The notes: generated by a model from the sequence alone, not told the origin. DNA of 64,000 nucleotides from Kappaphycus alvarezii (GCA_002205965.3 NADL03000501.1:1612001-1676000), one strand, 5' to 3'; counted from the stretch's first letter, positions 10,047 through 20,656 are shown. Made by a program: numbers and translations.

Positions 10047-10445
10047 ATGCTCCGTTATTTGTCAGGGCGATGGGGAGCCGCCGGTGGCACGGATTACTTC
10101 GACGTAACCTTTGTCAACCCGCTCGCTCCCTCCCACGCAAGAGCCAGGGCTTTCAACCCACTCACAAGCCTCAACGCAGCTCACGCAGAGAAGCAGCGGA
10201 AATACCAAGGGTTCCTTGCTGAGCTGCCTGGGAGAAACAGGCTGGTTCCTGTCCCCATCTCAACGCTTGGAGGTTGGCATCCGGCGGCGTTCTCCGTCGT
10301 CAAGGAACTCGCGAGAACCGTTGCCACCCGCGCAATGGAACGGTTTTCGAAGGTTAGAGCCATTCTTTTACAGCGGCACTCCGCTTTGACAGTAACCTCC
10401 AATGCCGCTTGTTTGCTGGCTGGCCTCCCTTCCACCTTCTGGTAG
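10047..10445 (+). pseudogene. R2-like endonuclease-domain fragment
   Basis: The frame reads GGTDYFDVTFVNPLAPSHARARAFNPLTSL, then AHAEKQRKYQGFLAELPGRNRLVPVPISTLGGWHP, ending in the family's C-terminal hydrophobic tail (SNAACLLAG). It is very similar to 11440-11802. The N-terminal PD part and zinc finger are missing. Probably a partial copy broken by the minus-strand insertion next to it. Confidence 0.82.
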
Positions 10446-11103
10446 ATTGGAGTGCCATCCACAGCTTTCGACGCATCGTACGGTTTCGCAATTGGCTTGA
10501 CAATGATACGATATCTACGCTTCGGTACAAATTTACTGGATACCAACCCACATATCTACTACAGTAAATTAACCCCCCCATTTACACAGGGTAGCTTTGT
10601 AAAATTCAGTACAGTACCTGTACTATGTAACCATCTTTCCTTCGTGTGGTACCACCCTCTTGCACGGCGGAGGGCGCCGCTATGTTTGACGCCATGATAG
10701 AGCGATGTCTCCGGGCACTCGCCGGAGGAGTACTGGGCTCGGATATATTCCGAGAACTCCAACTACCGGTGAAACCTCAGGACCCTAAGAAACCCACCCT
10801 CGGTTTAGGGTTCACATCGGCGAAAAGCATCGCGGGGGCCCTTTCCTGGCCTCCAGCGCAGCTGCCAACAGGCTGGCCACCGGTATCTTGCCGGCACCCA
10901 TCACGGATCTCACGACGTACAATGATGCCGTCTGCGCCCACCGGATATGGTCGACCTTCTGCCTGCCCTCACGACTCCTACCCTTTAGTGTATTTTGCTC
11001 AAGCAAAACCCCTCCGCAAAAGACACTAACATAAGCAGTCCATGCGGCAGTTCAACAAGAGATCCCTCTCGGCGACCAACGAAGGCAAGCTTTCCGGGCT
11101 TCT

Positions 11104-11802
11104 ATGGGCCTTCCCGGCGCAAAGGAATGGGTCTATTGTCCTCCGTGCCCCGGCCTCAACACCAACATTGACGCCCGTGAGTTCTCAGTGTGGCTCCAGT
11201 ACTACCTCCAGGTCCCGCTCTTCGCCCCAGACACGCCGTGCCCACGCCCAAACTGCCCCGAGGTCCTCGACTCCCAAGGGGATCACCTCATGCACTGCCT
11301 ACACGGTGGGCACCGCACCCGACGACACGACCGTCAAGTCGTCCTGCTCGCCCAAGACCTGCAGAAGGCAGCCCGTCATCCGGCTATCGAGCGGCGACAG
11401 GGGCTTCACTGCACAAGGCCGGATATAGAGGCAATGGGTAGCAACGGAGGAACGGACTTTTTTGACGTCACGCTCGTCAATCCTCTTGCGCCCTCCAATA
11501 GGAGAGCGCGTACTTTCAACCCACTCACCTCCCTCAACGCAGCCATCTCCGCCAAACGTAGAAGGTATAAACCACTGCTCGCGACTGCTACTAGAGGGAG
11601 GCTTGTGCCTATCCCAATATCCACCCTCGGAGGCTGGCACCCAGACGCGTACGCGGTGCTAACCGATGTCGCGCGGAACGTGGCCGTTCGAGCAATGGAG
11701 ACCTATGGGATGGTTAGAGCGGTGCTTACTCAAAGGCACGCTGCTGCGGCCGTCATGTCCAACGCGGTATGCTTGCTCGCCGGCATTGTGCCGGCTCTGT
11801 AA
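11104..11802 (+). pseudogene. Zinc-finger plus restriction-like endonuclease domain
   Basis: C-terminal part of the R2-like protein, 232 codons. Residues about 40-80 hold a CPRPNC....GDHLMHC....H..RRHD pattern. This matches the CCHC-type finger and RHD motif that precede the endonuclease in R2-type elements. About 35 residues later comes TRPDIE followed 14 residues on by the Asp of FDVTLVNPL, the PD...D nuclease core. A Lys-rich stretch follows (SAKRRRYK). The domain would make the target nick for reverse transcription. The frame is open but cut off from a reverse transcriptase. The family assignment is from motif order and spacing. Confidence 0.75.
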
Positions 11803-11941
11803 GCAAGGCCATTTACAGTAGTGTTTCCCATCAGCGAGGACTAATCCCGCATAACGTATTTAATGCAATAAAATTTACACATTAGCATCGTGGATATAAA
11901 CGACCACATCTTCCATGCATTAAAATAACCCAAAAAAATTG
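11803..11941 (+). repeat. 3' UTR of R2-like element
   Basis: Begins TAAGCAAGGCCATTTACAGTAG and ends ATTAAAATAACCCAAAAA. Compared with four other copies in the window it defines a shared 3' UTR of about 140-150 bp, which is expected to carry the structure recognised for target-primed reverse transcription. Confidence 0.8.
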
Positions 11942-12046
11942 TCGCTTCTTTACTTCATGTATTACAAAAGGCGTAAAAGCATAGCTGACAGTGTAAGCTA
12001 AGATAGTTGAAGTTCGTCGCTGCCTAGCTTGGGAGTACGCTAGGAT

Positions 12047-12134
12047 TGATAATATGTCAATATGAGACACGTGTCACCACGCGATGGCACTGACAGTAAG
12101 CACTGTCAGCACCCTTGGTGAAAACCGCAGCTTT
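12047..12134 (+). repeat. 5' LTR of Copia element, first part
   Basis: Matches 22939-23026 with about eight differences. Contains a CACGTG box and a 7-bp inverted repeat CTGACAG/CTGTCAG with a 6-nt loop, both kept in the right LTR. Stops at the TTT where the tyrosine-recombinase element begins. Confidence 0.9.
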
Positions 12135-12344
12135 TCGTTGTGTGTAGACCGCGGTTTATACGCATGAAACGCATGTCAATGGATAGCGAGGGCAAGTCGA
12201 AGGACTTGTGCCACGATGCGTACGTATCACACGTGTACAATGTGTGCCCTGCTTTCCGCCCTGCGTGCCGCGCCGCCCCCCTTTTTCTATAGGGGTGCGA
12301 GTCAAACCCGCCGGCAGCGATGCGCGGGTATGCCTCTCTCTTTC
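12133..12344 (+). repeat. Left direct repeat (A1) of DIRS-like element
   Basis: Starts TTTCGTTGTGTGTAGACC and ends GCCTCTCTCTTTC. Nearly identical to 16182-16396, with a small length change in the C run. Probably the promoter-bearing terminal repeat, because ORF1 starts 100 bp downstream. Confidence 0.92.
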
Positions 12345-12443
12345 GAGAGTCCCCAGACCTAGTCCGGTGGTAGGCCCATTCATACCGACCGAAAGTTACC
12401 ATGTCGCTTTGTTCCCACGAACAAAACAGAACTCACCAACGCC

Positions 12444-13154
12444 ATGGCCTCCTCGTCGTCTTCCACCAACCCCGTCATGAACTCGAAGTCTCTCGCCGAA
12501 GACCTCCTCGAGAAGTGCAAGAAAGTTGCAGCCGGCAAGTCGCTCCCTGAAGCCGGCATCTCCGTCGACTGGGTGCAGGCGTACGCTAGGATCGCCGAGC
12601 GGGCCGACCGCGAGCAGAGATTCGGTCTCACCCGCTACCCGTTCCAGGCTGGCGACGCCGCGTCGGCTTTCATCGGCGGCTTCTTCGACAACAAAGACTG
12701 GCCACTTCGCCGGAAGCTCGCGAAGCACCAGAGCATGTACCCAGTCACCGAACACGAGGCAAAGTACATCAACGCCGCCGGGTACTGGTCGGTGCTCCAC
12801 CGTGTGGCGTACGACCTGCGCCAGGAGGCTTTCGAGGCTGGAAATAACGACGAGGCTGAGAAGTTCGACGCGTGGGCGTTTGTCGCCGTCCGGTACTCGT
12901 TGCGTGTGCTCGGTCTCCGTGCCGAGTTCTATCGCATGGCGAGCAGGGATCCGATGTACGCCAAACTCGTTCTTCCCTCCCTTGAACGCCGTGGCGAGAC
13001 GGCGATGGCGGACGACCTCGACGACCCGCTGGCGATCCTGGAGTCGCATTTATCTTCTCAAATGTTCAAGGCGGTAGCCACCCTCAAGGCAAACAACGCG
13101 ACGAAGCGTGCAGGACATGCCGGAAAGAAAGATGGCGCCGCCGATGGGAATTAG
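12444..13154 (+). CDS. ORF1, gag-like protein of DIRS-like element
   Basis: An intact 236-codon frame from ATG (GCCATGG context) to TAG, ending 11 bp before the reverse-transcriptase start. Ser-rich N-terminus, then a mostly helical, charged protein and a Lys/Gly/Ala-rich basic C-terminal tail (KRAGHAGKKDG) that could bind nucleic acid. No zinc knuckle. Position and composition fit the structural ORF1 of DIRS-order elements, but I do not recognise a named domain. The minus-strand frame over the same interval is a GC-driven shadow. Confidence 0.75.
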   Translation: MASSSSSTNPVMNSKSLAEDLLEKCKKVAAGKSLPEAGISVDWVQAYARIAERADREQRFGLTRYPFQAGDAASAFIGGFFDNKDWPLRRKLAKHQSMYPVTEHEAKYINAAGYWSVLHRVAYDLRQEAFEAGNNDEAEKFDAWAFVAVRYSLRVLGLRAEFYRMASRDPMYAKLVLPSLERRGETAMADDLDDPLAILESHLSSQMFKAVATLKANNATKRAGHAGKKDGAADGN

Positions 13155-13165
13155 TCGGCTGGGCC

Positions 13166-15062
13166 ATGGGGCGCCCGTTATGGCGTGTTCTGCAAAGGCA
13201 AGTCGAAGCGTGGCGCCAGATAGGTGCTTCGGAATACCTCTGGCGAAGTATCCAATTTGGGATATACGAGCAACCAAACCAAGCCTTCAAGCAAGGGCAA
13301 GGAGTGGAGCTGGGGGATATCCCGCAGACGAAGGAGGATTTGGAGTTTGGAAAGGATGATATCAAGAAGGGACTGTCTACCGGAATCTACCAGGAGGTCA
13401 CCTCCGAGCATGCGCGGCGCGCGCGCGAGGCCGGTGCCGTCATATCGTCGGCGTTCGTCGTATGGTAGGAGAAGAACGGCGAGCGGTCGGGACGGTTTGT
13501 GGTCAACTTGTCGATGCATTTGAATCATTGGACCAAGGGCTCTGTGCGTATGGAGACGCTCACAGAGTTCGCGATGAGCGTGCAGCCCGAGGATCACATG
13601 ATCTCGTTCGACATCGAGAAGGGGTTCCGTCACCTCCGCCTGCATCCGGCCATGCGGGACTGGTTCATCTTCCGGTACGACGGCCGGTACTATCAGTGTG
13701 TCGCCTTACCGTTTGGTTGGGGACGGTCTCCGCTGTGGTTCACTCGGCTGATGGCCCCCTTTGTCGGCGAAATAAGGTCGTACGGCTACCGAGTGTAACC
13801 ATACATGGACGACTTCTTGGTCATTCCGACCCCGTACGGCGTGAGGTCGGAGGCAGCAGACTGTCGTCGAGCAGTAGACCGTCTCGACCGATTGTTCGCT
13901 CGGCTCGTCCTCCATCGACACCCGGAGAAAGGCGAGTGGAGGGGAGCCCAGGTAGTCGACCACCTGGGAGTCCGTGTAGATACCGTATCGATGCGGTTCA
14001 CCGTCCTGCCGCACAAGGTCGAGCATGTCCGCAAGTTGGCGAAGGCTCTTCTGAAGCAAGTCCGAGTCGGGCGACGGTGGGTGAGCGTAAGTGCCGTAAG
14101 CACTCTGTGCGGCACCTGCATCTCGCTGTCCTTGGCGCTACCATGGGCAAGATTCTACAACCGTTCGCTTTACTGGGACATAGGGGCAGGGAGGGCCCGC
14201 GACAGCCGCGAGCGATGCCGACTCTCCCACCAGGCGATCCGGGATCTGGGATTCTGGAAGAGACTCGCGTGTCCAGAGATGGAAGGCCGACCCTTGGTCC
14301 CACCGGCAGCCCAAGCCGCGATGCACACGGATGAGGCGGACGTTGGGTATGGAGGCACTTTGAACGACAGAGACCTCCAGCCTGGCGTCGCCGGGATGTG
14401 GTGCGATCAGGGCGTGTGGAACTGGCGAGACCGGGCCGAGTCGATTACCTACCGCGAGCTGAAGGCGATCCGCAAGATACTGCAAGGGACCATCGGGCAG
14501 GAAGTTCGGAGCCGCGGCGTTCAGGAGCTGCTCGTGCATGTGGAAAACCAGGCGGTGGTGCACATCACGAACAGCTTTGTTACGGCAAGCCGGCCGCTCA
14601 TGCGCGAGCTGCGCCGGCTGAAGCTAGTTCTGTCCAAGTTGGGCGTGAACGTCCGCGCGGAGTGGCTACCGTCGGCTGTGAACAAGTTCGCCGACGCCTT
14701 GTCGCGACGGTTCCCCCGCGGCGACTTATCGATCCGTCGGCAGCTGCGGCGTTCCGTCGCAGATGGGATGAAGGCGCCCGTCGAGGCTTTCAAGTACCGC
14801 CTTAGGCGAACATCCGGTGTTCATGCGGAAGCTGGCTCTGGAGGAGCTGGAACGCCCGTGGGACGACGGGATGGTCCGGCTTCTGTGCCCGCCGGTGGAC
14901 CTTATCATGGCGACCGTCAACAAGCTGTCCCGGAGCAAGGCCCCCGCAGTCCTGCTCATCCCGGATTGGCCGCGCCAGGCGTGGAATCAGGCAGCCAAAT
15001 ACCTCTGCCAGCGATGGCGGCGCCTGCCTCACCCCCCGGAGGAGGTGTGGGAGGCGCAGTGA
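13166..15062 (+). pseudogene. Reverse transcriptase-RNase H of DIRS-like element
   Basis: One reading frame from ATG 13166 is broken by TAG at 13466 and TAA at 13796. The TAA comes just two codons before the YMDD active site (13802-13813). Reverse-transcriptase blocks seen: GRFVVNLSMHLN, ISFDIEKGFRHL (catalytic Asp at 13610), ALPFGWGRSPLWFT and PYMDDF. RNase H follows with AAMHTDEADVGYGG, ITYRELKAI, HVENQAVVHI (usual Asp replaced by Glu) and NKFADALSR. Near 14810 the frame shifts. The conserved tail LIPDWPRQAWNQAAK, typical after RNase H in DIRS elements, lies in the 14817 frame and ends at 15062. The catalytic residues remain, so decay looks recent, unless the stops are sequencing errors. 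Confidence 0.85.
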
Positions 15063-15109
15063 CGCCTCAACACGTCGTGGAGGCTGCTGGAGCTGGAGTT
15101 CAACCTGTG

Positions 15110-16126
15110 ATGACCCGGTCCTCAGCCCGGCTGGCAACGCTGGGAGCCGGTGCTGCCGTCCACATTGGGGCCGTCGCGGGTAGCTCAGAGAGCGCGCGGC
15201 ACGCGGCCGTGCTGGTGGCCCAGTACGCATGGAGCGCGCGCACAGAGTCAGCCTGGCAGTCACAGTGGAAGGCGTGGATCGAGTTTTGCACGGAGGAAAA
15301 CCGTCAACCGATACCCCTTGACGGAAGGGAGTTTGGTTGTGTTCATCGGATGGCTGAAGCTTTCGCGCGAACGAGGCACGAGGCAAGTGGGCGTCGCCTC
15401 TATCCCACAGAATGTGTCGGCCGTTCGACGCATGCACGAACTGTACACTGGACGCCCAGTCCCGCCTTACTCGTTTCTGGACTCGGTCATTCGTGCGTAC
15501 GGCAAGTGGGAGGCAAAGAACTTCCGGAGGAGCTGGTCCGCTGCGGTGTTGACGCGCAGAAGATGCTGATGATCTGGGACCTCGGGATGCGAACCCCGCA
15601 GCTGCAGGTATTACGCGACTGTGCTGTGTGCGTCTTTGCGTACTGCCTGAACGGGCTGCGCGAGTCGTCAACGATGACCCTTGAGGCGAACAAGGTGCAC
15701 GTCCAAGGTGACGCGCTGACGGCCCGTCCGTCCTACTGGAAGGGACATCGCGGCAGCACAGAGCCACTAGTGTCGTACCGACGTGTGTCGTCGGAGGTCT
15801 CGTCGCCGTTGGACCTTTTCAAGAGATGGATCCGCAGCCGAGGTCTCCATCCGCGCTTCTTTGCGATACATGGCGAGTCGGAGACGTACGCGAAGGGGTC
15901 CCTCACGCGTGCTCTCACTCGCTGCCTCGAGGCACTTCAACTGACTGCCCCTCCGGATGGAAAGCATACTTCACACTCGCTGCGGATCGGAGCGCACACG
16001 GAGCAAGTTCTACTGGCTATACCTCTGGCGGTAAGGATGTCCAGGTTCGGATGGGGCTCGAGCAGTGAGGAGATGGCTACTCTCTACTTCGACCGGACTA
16101 TACGCTCGAGTGGTGCGTCGGTCTAG
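15110..16126 (+). pseudogene. Tyrosine recombinase of DIRS-like element
   Basis: From ATG 15110 to TAG 16126. The N-terminal core-binding part is split. The frame carries the family sequence up to about 15318. The neighbouring +1 frame then carries the true sequence (PLTEGSLVVFIGWLKL, VGVASIPQNVSAVRRMHE, VPPYSFLDSVIRAYGKWE) to about 15515, after which the first frame resumes. So there are two compensating frameshifts. The catalytic domain has Arg (NGLRESS, 15659), Lys (YWKGHRG), HSLR (His 15974, Arg 15983), Trp in FGWGSSSEEM, and the Tyr nucleophile in ATLYFDR (16084). The enzyme would integrate circular DNA copies. The two frameshifts probably disable this copy. Confidence 0.85.
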
Positions 16127-16181
16127 TTTTTCGGCGCGCAGTATCTGCCTCGTGACCTCGGGTTTGAATTTGATTTGGCTG

Positions 16182-16396
16182 TTTCGTTGTGTGTAGACCG
16201 CGGTTTATGCGCATGAAACGCATGTCAATGGATAGCGAGGGCAAGTCGAAGGACTTGTGCCACGATGCGTACGTATCACACGTGTACAATTTGTGCCCTG
16301 CTTTCCGCCCTGCGTGCCGCGGACACCCCCCCCTTTTTCTATAGGGGTCCGAGTCAAACCCGCCGGCGGCGATGCGCGGGTATGCCTCTCTCTTTC
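16182..16396 (+). repeat. Right direct repeat (A2) of DIRS-like element
   Basis: Second copy of the 12133-12344 repeat, 55 bp after the recombinase stop. Differs at a handful of positions and by 3 bp in length. Its sequence TTTATGCGCATGAAACGCAT is close to a palindrome. Confidence 0.92.
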
Positions 16397-16769
16397 CCAC
16401 CCGCCCTCCCTTGGCGTTGCCACGATGCCTCTCTCTTTGTTCGGTTCAACGCATCATTCATGAATCCGGGCCCTAGGAGATCTTGGTCAGCTGCGGTATC
16501 CCTACTTGGCAGCTCTGACGCTAGGGCTACCAGCGTGGCGTGAACCATCGCGGCAGTACCGTCGTGGTGAGCCGATTAGGTTCGCCTACGGCCGACCGGA
16601 GGAAAGGGGAGAGGAGAGTGTCAGCTTGAAGCAGAGGGGCGTCCTAAGGAGTCTGTGACTGTAGGCTGAGTTCGAATCCGGCTAGCGTCTGCACACCCGC
16701 CAAATTGGAGTGGTAGGTGGCATGGCTTGCAGGGAGCGCTGGCCGTGATTTCAGTAAATGAATGCGTTT
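16397..16769 (+). other. Right terminal segment of DIRS-like element, with B-box-like word
   Basis: Unique sequence between the right direct repeat and the point where the Copia LTR resumes. No gene. GAGTTCGAATCCGG at 16669-16682 matches the internal Pol III B box, and an upstream CAGCTTGAAGCAGAGG could be a weak A box. However, the T-arm does not pair well, so an intact tRNA is not supported. It could be a SINE-like insert, a relic tRNA, or simply the B2 part of split direct repeats whose partner is lost. Confidence 0.4.
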
Positions 16770-17015
16770 CATGACATGTACTAAAAGCTGAGCTGAGCTC
16801 GATGCTACGGGATTTTGGAGTAAGAGGAAAAGTGTGGCTGTAAGGTTGACGGTAGTCAACGAGCACACCGCAAGGTCGTCGCCCTGGGTCTTCCAGCACC
16901 ACACCCACCTTTACTAGTAAAATGCATTGAGTCTACAACTGCAACACTTACGGTATTCAGGCCGCGATTGTACGCTGCTTCGTAAGTGAAGGTGACTAGC
17001 GAGGTTCCCACGACA
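16770..17015 (+). repeat. 5' LTR of Copia element, second part
   Basis: Resumes at CATGACATGTACTAAAAGCTGAGC and matches 23029-23277 to its CCCACGACA end. Together with 12047-12134 it makes a complete left LTR. Confidence 0.9.
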
Positions 17016-17283
17016 ATCCGGATTAGGGATCTCTCATCTGGTCACACTTCAAGGAAAGATACCACTCTCAAGAAATCAGTTTAAGTCTAAGGTGGATTGG
17101 CTTAAGAAGAAAACCGAAACATAAGTAATCAAGGATGATGTCTCTCTAGCAATCCTAGGAGTCGGACGATCGGTATTAGAAATATTTGCGGAGAGTGCGG
17201 CTTCAACTGGAGCATCTACAGGAAGTAGCAATGTACAAGTAACGCTACCAGAGCCAGAGGATGTGAGCGACTTAGTACAGACT

Positions 17284-18838
17284 ATGCTCCGTTCAGCTGC
17301 TCAGGTGTTTATTGAAGAATTCTTCTCTCTACCTCTATTTGGACTAGCCACGTTCTACCAGACTGTTGATCTTTTTGGTGCATCTCACGTGCCAGAGAAC
17401 TACATTGAAGAGCTGGAACTGTCGCAAAACGACCATATAAATAGAAGGGTGAAACTGCATGTGTGGCTTTGCCATGCCCTTGAGGTTGATGCAGATTACT
17501 GCAATTCGGTCATACATACCTTTAAGAAAATGAGGGGATCTCCGAACCCCTATTTATCTGGGCTGCGACGTGTAGGTGGAGGTCGGGGATCAACGCCTGC
17601 AACGGAACAAAGACAAGCCATTTCGACTATGACTGCCGTTAGAAATATTACCCAAGGAATCCCAGGCGGTCCTAATAAACCACACCGTTTACAAACCCCT
17701 GTATTGAGCGACCCAATAGTACCAACCGGACCTTCAGCTCCGATTGAGTCGCTAATTATAGGAGTCCCTAGTAATAACTATGGCAACCACCCTGGGACAA
17801 GTCAACTACCCCCATTACCGCAATCCTTCCCGACCACTGCTCAGCAAAGTCAGACACCCGTGACACCTATGGAGTATGGTCAGAATAGATCAGCCTACGA
17901 TGACCCCAAAAAGGCGAACTATGCCATGCAAATGATGAAGGACGGTAAGTTCAGTGGTGACATAAAACAAGATATTAAGGAGACTATTAGAATGTATGAG
18001 ATTTGCTCACAGCAGTACGCTCTTTCGGAGCGTCAAAAGAGCGACTTCTTCATACATGCATTCGAAGAATCCGCTCGCCGCTTCTTTATGGACAAAACCA
18101 GCCCGACAATGTCTTTCCTACTGATGTGTGAAATAATGGATAAGGAGTATAAAAATGACGCTCGAAAGCTCCAGGTGAAGTATACCTTAGAACTCGTGCT
18201 TTTTTCGTTCATTTACGCAAGATGACGATACTCAAGATGTTACCGAGGGACTCTCGAAACTTGTAGATCACATCAAAGAGCTATCACCGCAATGTAAGGC
18301 TGAATTCCGCTCCGATGCGAACAAAATAGATTACCTCCACCGAGCAGTTGCTGAATATTAGGATTGGTCAGAGATCCTAGTCGCTAATATTACGTCTCAG
18401 AAGTACTCTTTCGACGCTTTTGCAACGGCATTACACGAGTCAGTTCAGAATTTAAAACAGCTTTCACAGCTTTCTGATACACACTTTCCGAACACAGGGT
18501 TGATCGTAAGTGGAGAAGAGGACGTTGGCACCCATCTTATGCGCTCTGAACGCCCTCCTCGCCACGTTCATTGGAAAGACGGAAGAGGATATCGAGGGCA
18601 TAATAAGTCAGCAATCGGGAGACGCCAGCCTGCTAGGTCCTTCCAAGAAGCTCGTCGCCGAGGGGAGTGTATACGCTGCGGAGAACCCTGGGACAAAACC
18701 CACAGATGCAAATATAAGGCTGCACGGTCCTACACAGAGAATCTACTCAATCAAGTAGCACCCCCAATTCATATTATCGCTGACCTTATCAGTTATCACG
18801 AGAAATCAAGCGCGCGTGACGCTTCACAAGTAGGGTAG
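17284..18838 (+). pseudogene. Copia gag (decayed)
   Basis: The first part is open from about 17263 to 18225. I would place the start at the ATG 17284, since 17263 is a GTG. It is Pro/Gly-rich in the middle, then has a capsid-like helical part (NYAMQMMKDGKFSGDIKQDI...). Near 18200 the frame shifts. In the new frame, one TAG near 18358 interrupts a continuation that ends in a zinc knuckle, CIRCGEPWDKTHRC (18669-18712), of the CX2C...HXC type. This is the nucleocapsid end. Dead because of the frameshift and stop. Confidence 0.75.
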
Positions 18839-19131
18839 TCTGCTACAGATGCCGGAGCAGATGCTGCAGAGTCATTTGTGGCAATCATGAATGGAGAACG
18901 TGAAGATGAGAATACCGAGGCAGATGAAATTATTGGCCATACGGAGGCCCTTGATACTAAGGAACACTATGTATATGTCAACAAGATGAATTCAATACTA
19001 ATCGGTACGCAGGATTTTCAGTATGACGACTGGGATCAGTAGATATCGGTTTGCGTCGCCAGTAAAACCGCAGCGATAACCAAAATATTGTGGAAATGGG
19101 TTAAATATGCTCTACGGACTTCCGAGAGGAG

Positions 19132-20630
19132 ATGCGAAGTGTAACATTGCAGCGCATAGTCGACTTCTGCATCGATATAGGTGCCCCACGTTCAGTTATA
19201 GGTCGCAAGGAGCTTAATTGTATCCTAAATTGCAAATGGATACATGCTCGAAAGATAATGCAGTCAAATAAAAGTTTTAGGTTCGCCAACACCTTTTCTC
19301 AATCACTTGGAAAGGTTTTTATCGGTTTAAAAACTCCTCCCGGGACACCGGCCATCCAAGTTGATGTGGATATAGTCAAAGCTGATATTCCCGCGCTACT
19401 TGGGATGAACTTCATGGATACTGAGGGATTGACACCATGTCTTATTTCAAATCGCCTTGCTAAACGCCGCATGTTGAAGACAAAAACTGGTATGGAGGTC
19501 TTCATCGACTACTGGTTCTGTCCTATTATTCGGTCCAAGAGTAACTACCTCTACGCGGAGATGAATTTCGCAACTTCCATCCGCTTTACAAGGGCGCAAT
19601 TATCGAAGTTGCATCGCAATTTCCACCATCCTAGCGTCTCCAAGATTTACAATCTGATTAAGAAAGTCAGGCCAGAATATGCAACAGAAGAGACGCTGCG
19701 CCTATTGGAGGACATTACAAAGCGTTGCAACCCATGTCAACGAATTAAGCCGGACCCCCACCGCTTCCGAGTAACGATGGGTTCCGAGAACTTGCGATTC
19801 AATGAACGTATCCTGATGGACAGTATGTATTTTGGCAAAGAGCCCGTACTCGACGTTATTTATGAGGCAACACACTTCATTGCCGCATGCTTCCTAAAGG
19901 GGGGAAGCACAGATGATGTTTGGATGCATTCATCCGATGTTGGGTGACAGTATCTAAAGGTTTACCAAATCGCATTCTGACAGATAAGGGTTCCAACTTT
20001 TGTGATCGATTTATTCACCTCGCTAGAGTCTCAAACGTTCAACTCGGTAGAACAGGAATCGAAGCTCATTCGAGCTTAGGACTTGTGGAGAGATATCAAG
20101 GCCCATTACGCACGACTTACCGAAAGATTATGATTCCTAGGCCCAATATCAGCTAACAAGTTGCTCTTTCACGTGCGGTTAAGGCTATGAATCACACTCT
20201 GGACCCAGAAGGGTTTGTGCCATCTGCACTTGTATTTGGAGAGTTTCCCAGGGTGGCCACCACATCCGACACCACCCAAAGTCGCCCAACTACAAAAGAG
20301 AGAATTTTATACGCTGAAATAGCACGTGAAGAAATGGAGAAGCAAATAGCATTGCTGAAGCTCAAACGAGCGCTGCATCACACTGTACCTCCAGCTAGCG
20401 ATAGACTTTACGAACCAGGAGATCAAGTACTTGTATGGGGGGAGAAACAGGTTAATAACCGGATAGGAGAGTGGATAGCTCCCTTCACTGTACTCTCCAT
20501 GGACGTGGAGAAGAAACTGGTCTTTGTGCGGGATGTCGAGATTGGACCGGCAAACCCTTTTAACATTGTTCAAGTCAAACCATACTTCCCACCAGAACCA
20601 CTCTCCCTTTCTTTCCTTGTAGACTTGTAA
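19132..20630 (+). pseudogene. Copia protease-integrase (decayed)
   Basis: Starts in a protease segment with the active-site block FCIDIGAPRSVIG (Asp kept, DTG changed to DIG) and ALLGMNF. Next come the integrase zinc-binding HHCC (LHRNFHHPS...CNPCQ), the core with Asp in ILMDSMYF and, after a frameshift near 19930, LTDKGSNF and LVERYQGPL (D,D-35-E complete). An in-frame TAA at 20154 precedes the integrase C-terminal segment 20187-20630 (AMNHTLDPEGFVPSALVFGEFPR...). The same C-terminal segment recurs at 55479, identifying a second copy of this family. Confidence 0.85.
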
Positions 20631-20656
20631 AACAGCCTTGGCTCATTTGGAACTCC

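Larger units (their letters stand above)
10646..11941 (+). mobile_element. R2-like non-LTR retrotransposon, 3' half
   Basis: This is the best preserved copy of a family present at least seven times in the window. From 10680 a frame encodes the thumb-like region after the reverse transcriptase (FDAMIERCLRAL, GLGFTSAKSIAGA). Frameshifted sequence follows, and then the 11104-11802 frame. Its 3' UTR runs from the stop at 11802 to about 11941 and ends AACCCAAAAA. It contains a block recurring at 9811, 37202, 39497 and 50734. The reverse-transcriptase catalytic core is absent, so the copy is 5'-truncated. Confidence 0.8.
12135..16769 (+). mobile_element. DIRS-like tyrosine-recombinase retrotransposon
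   Basis: A GC-rich 4.6-kb element inserted in a Copia LTR. Direct repeats of about 213 bp lie at its left edge (12133-12344) and after the last gene (16182-16396). Between them are three genes: a gag-like ORF1, reverse transcriptase plus RNase H, and a tyrosine recombinase, with no integrase or protease. This is the gene set of the DIRS/Ngaro/PAT order, which integrate by recombinase through a circular intermediate without target duplication. No duplication beyond a shared TTT is seen at the junctions. About 370 bp follow the right repeat before the LTR resumes. Confidence 0.85.

Noticed and set aside
12396-13049. 217-codon minus-strand ORF
   Set aside because: Shadow of the GC-rich ORF1 of the DIRS-like element.
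12133-16396. Ordinary LTR retrotransposon bounded by the 213-bp repeats
   Set aside because: There is no integrase or protease, a tyrosine recombinase is present, and about 370 bp lie beyond the right repeat before host LTR sequence resumes.
16610-16690. Functional tRNA gene
   Set aside because: A good B box is present, but the T-arm and anticodon stem do not pair acceptably.
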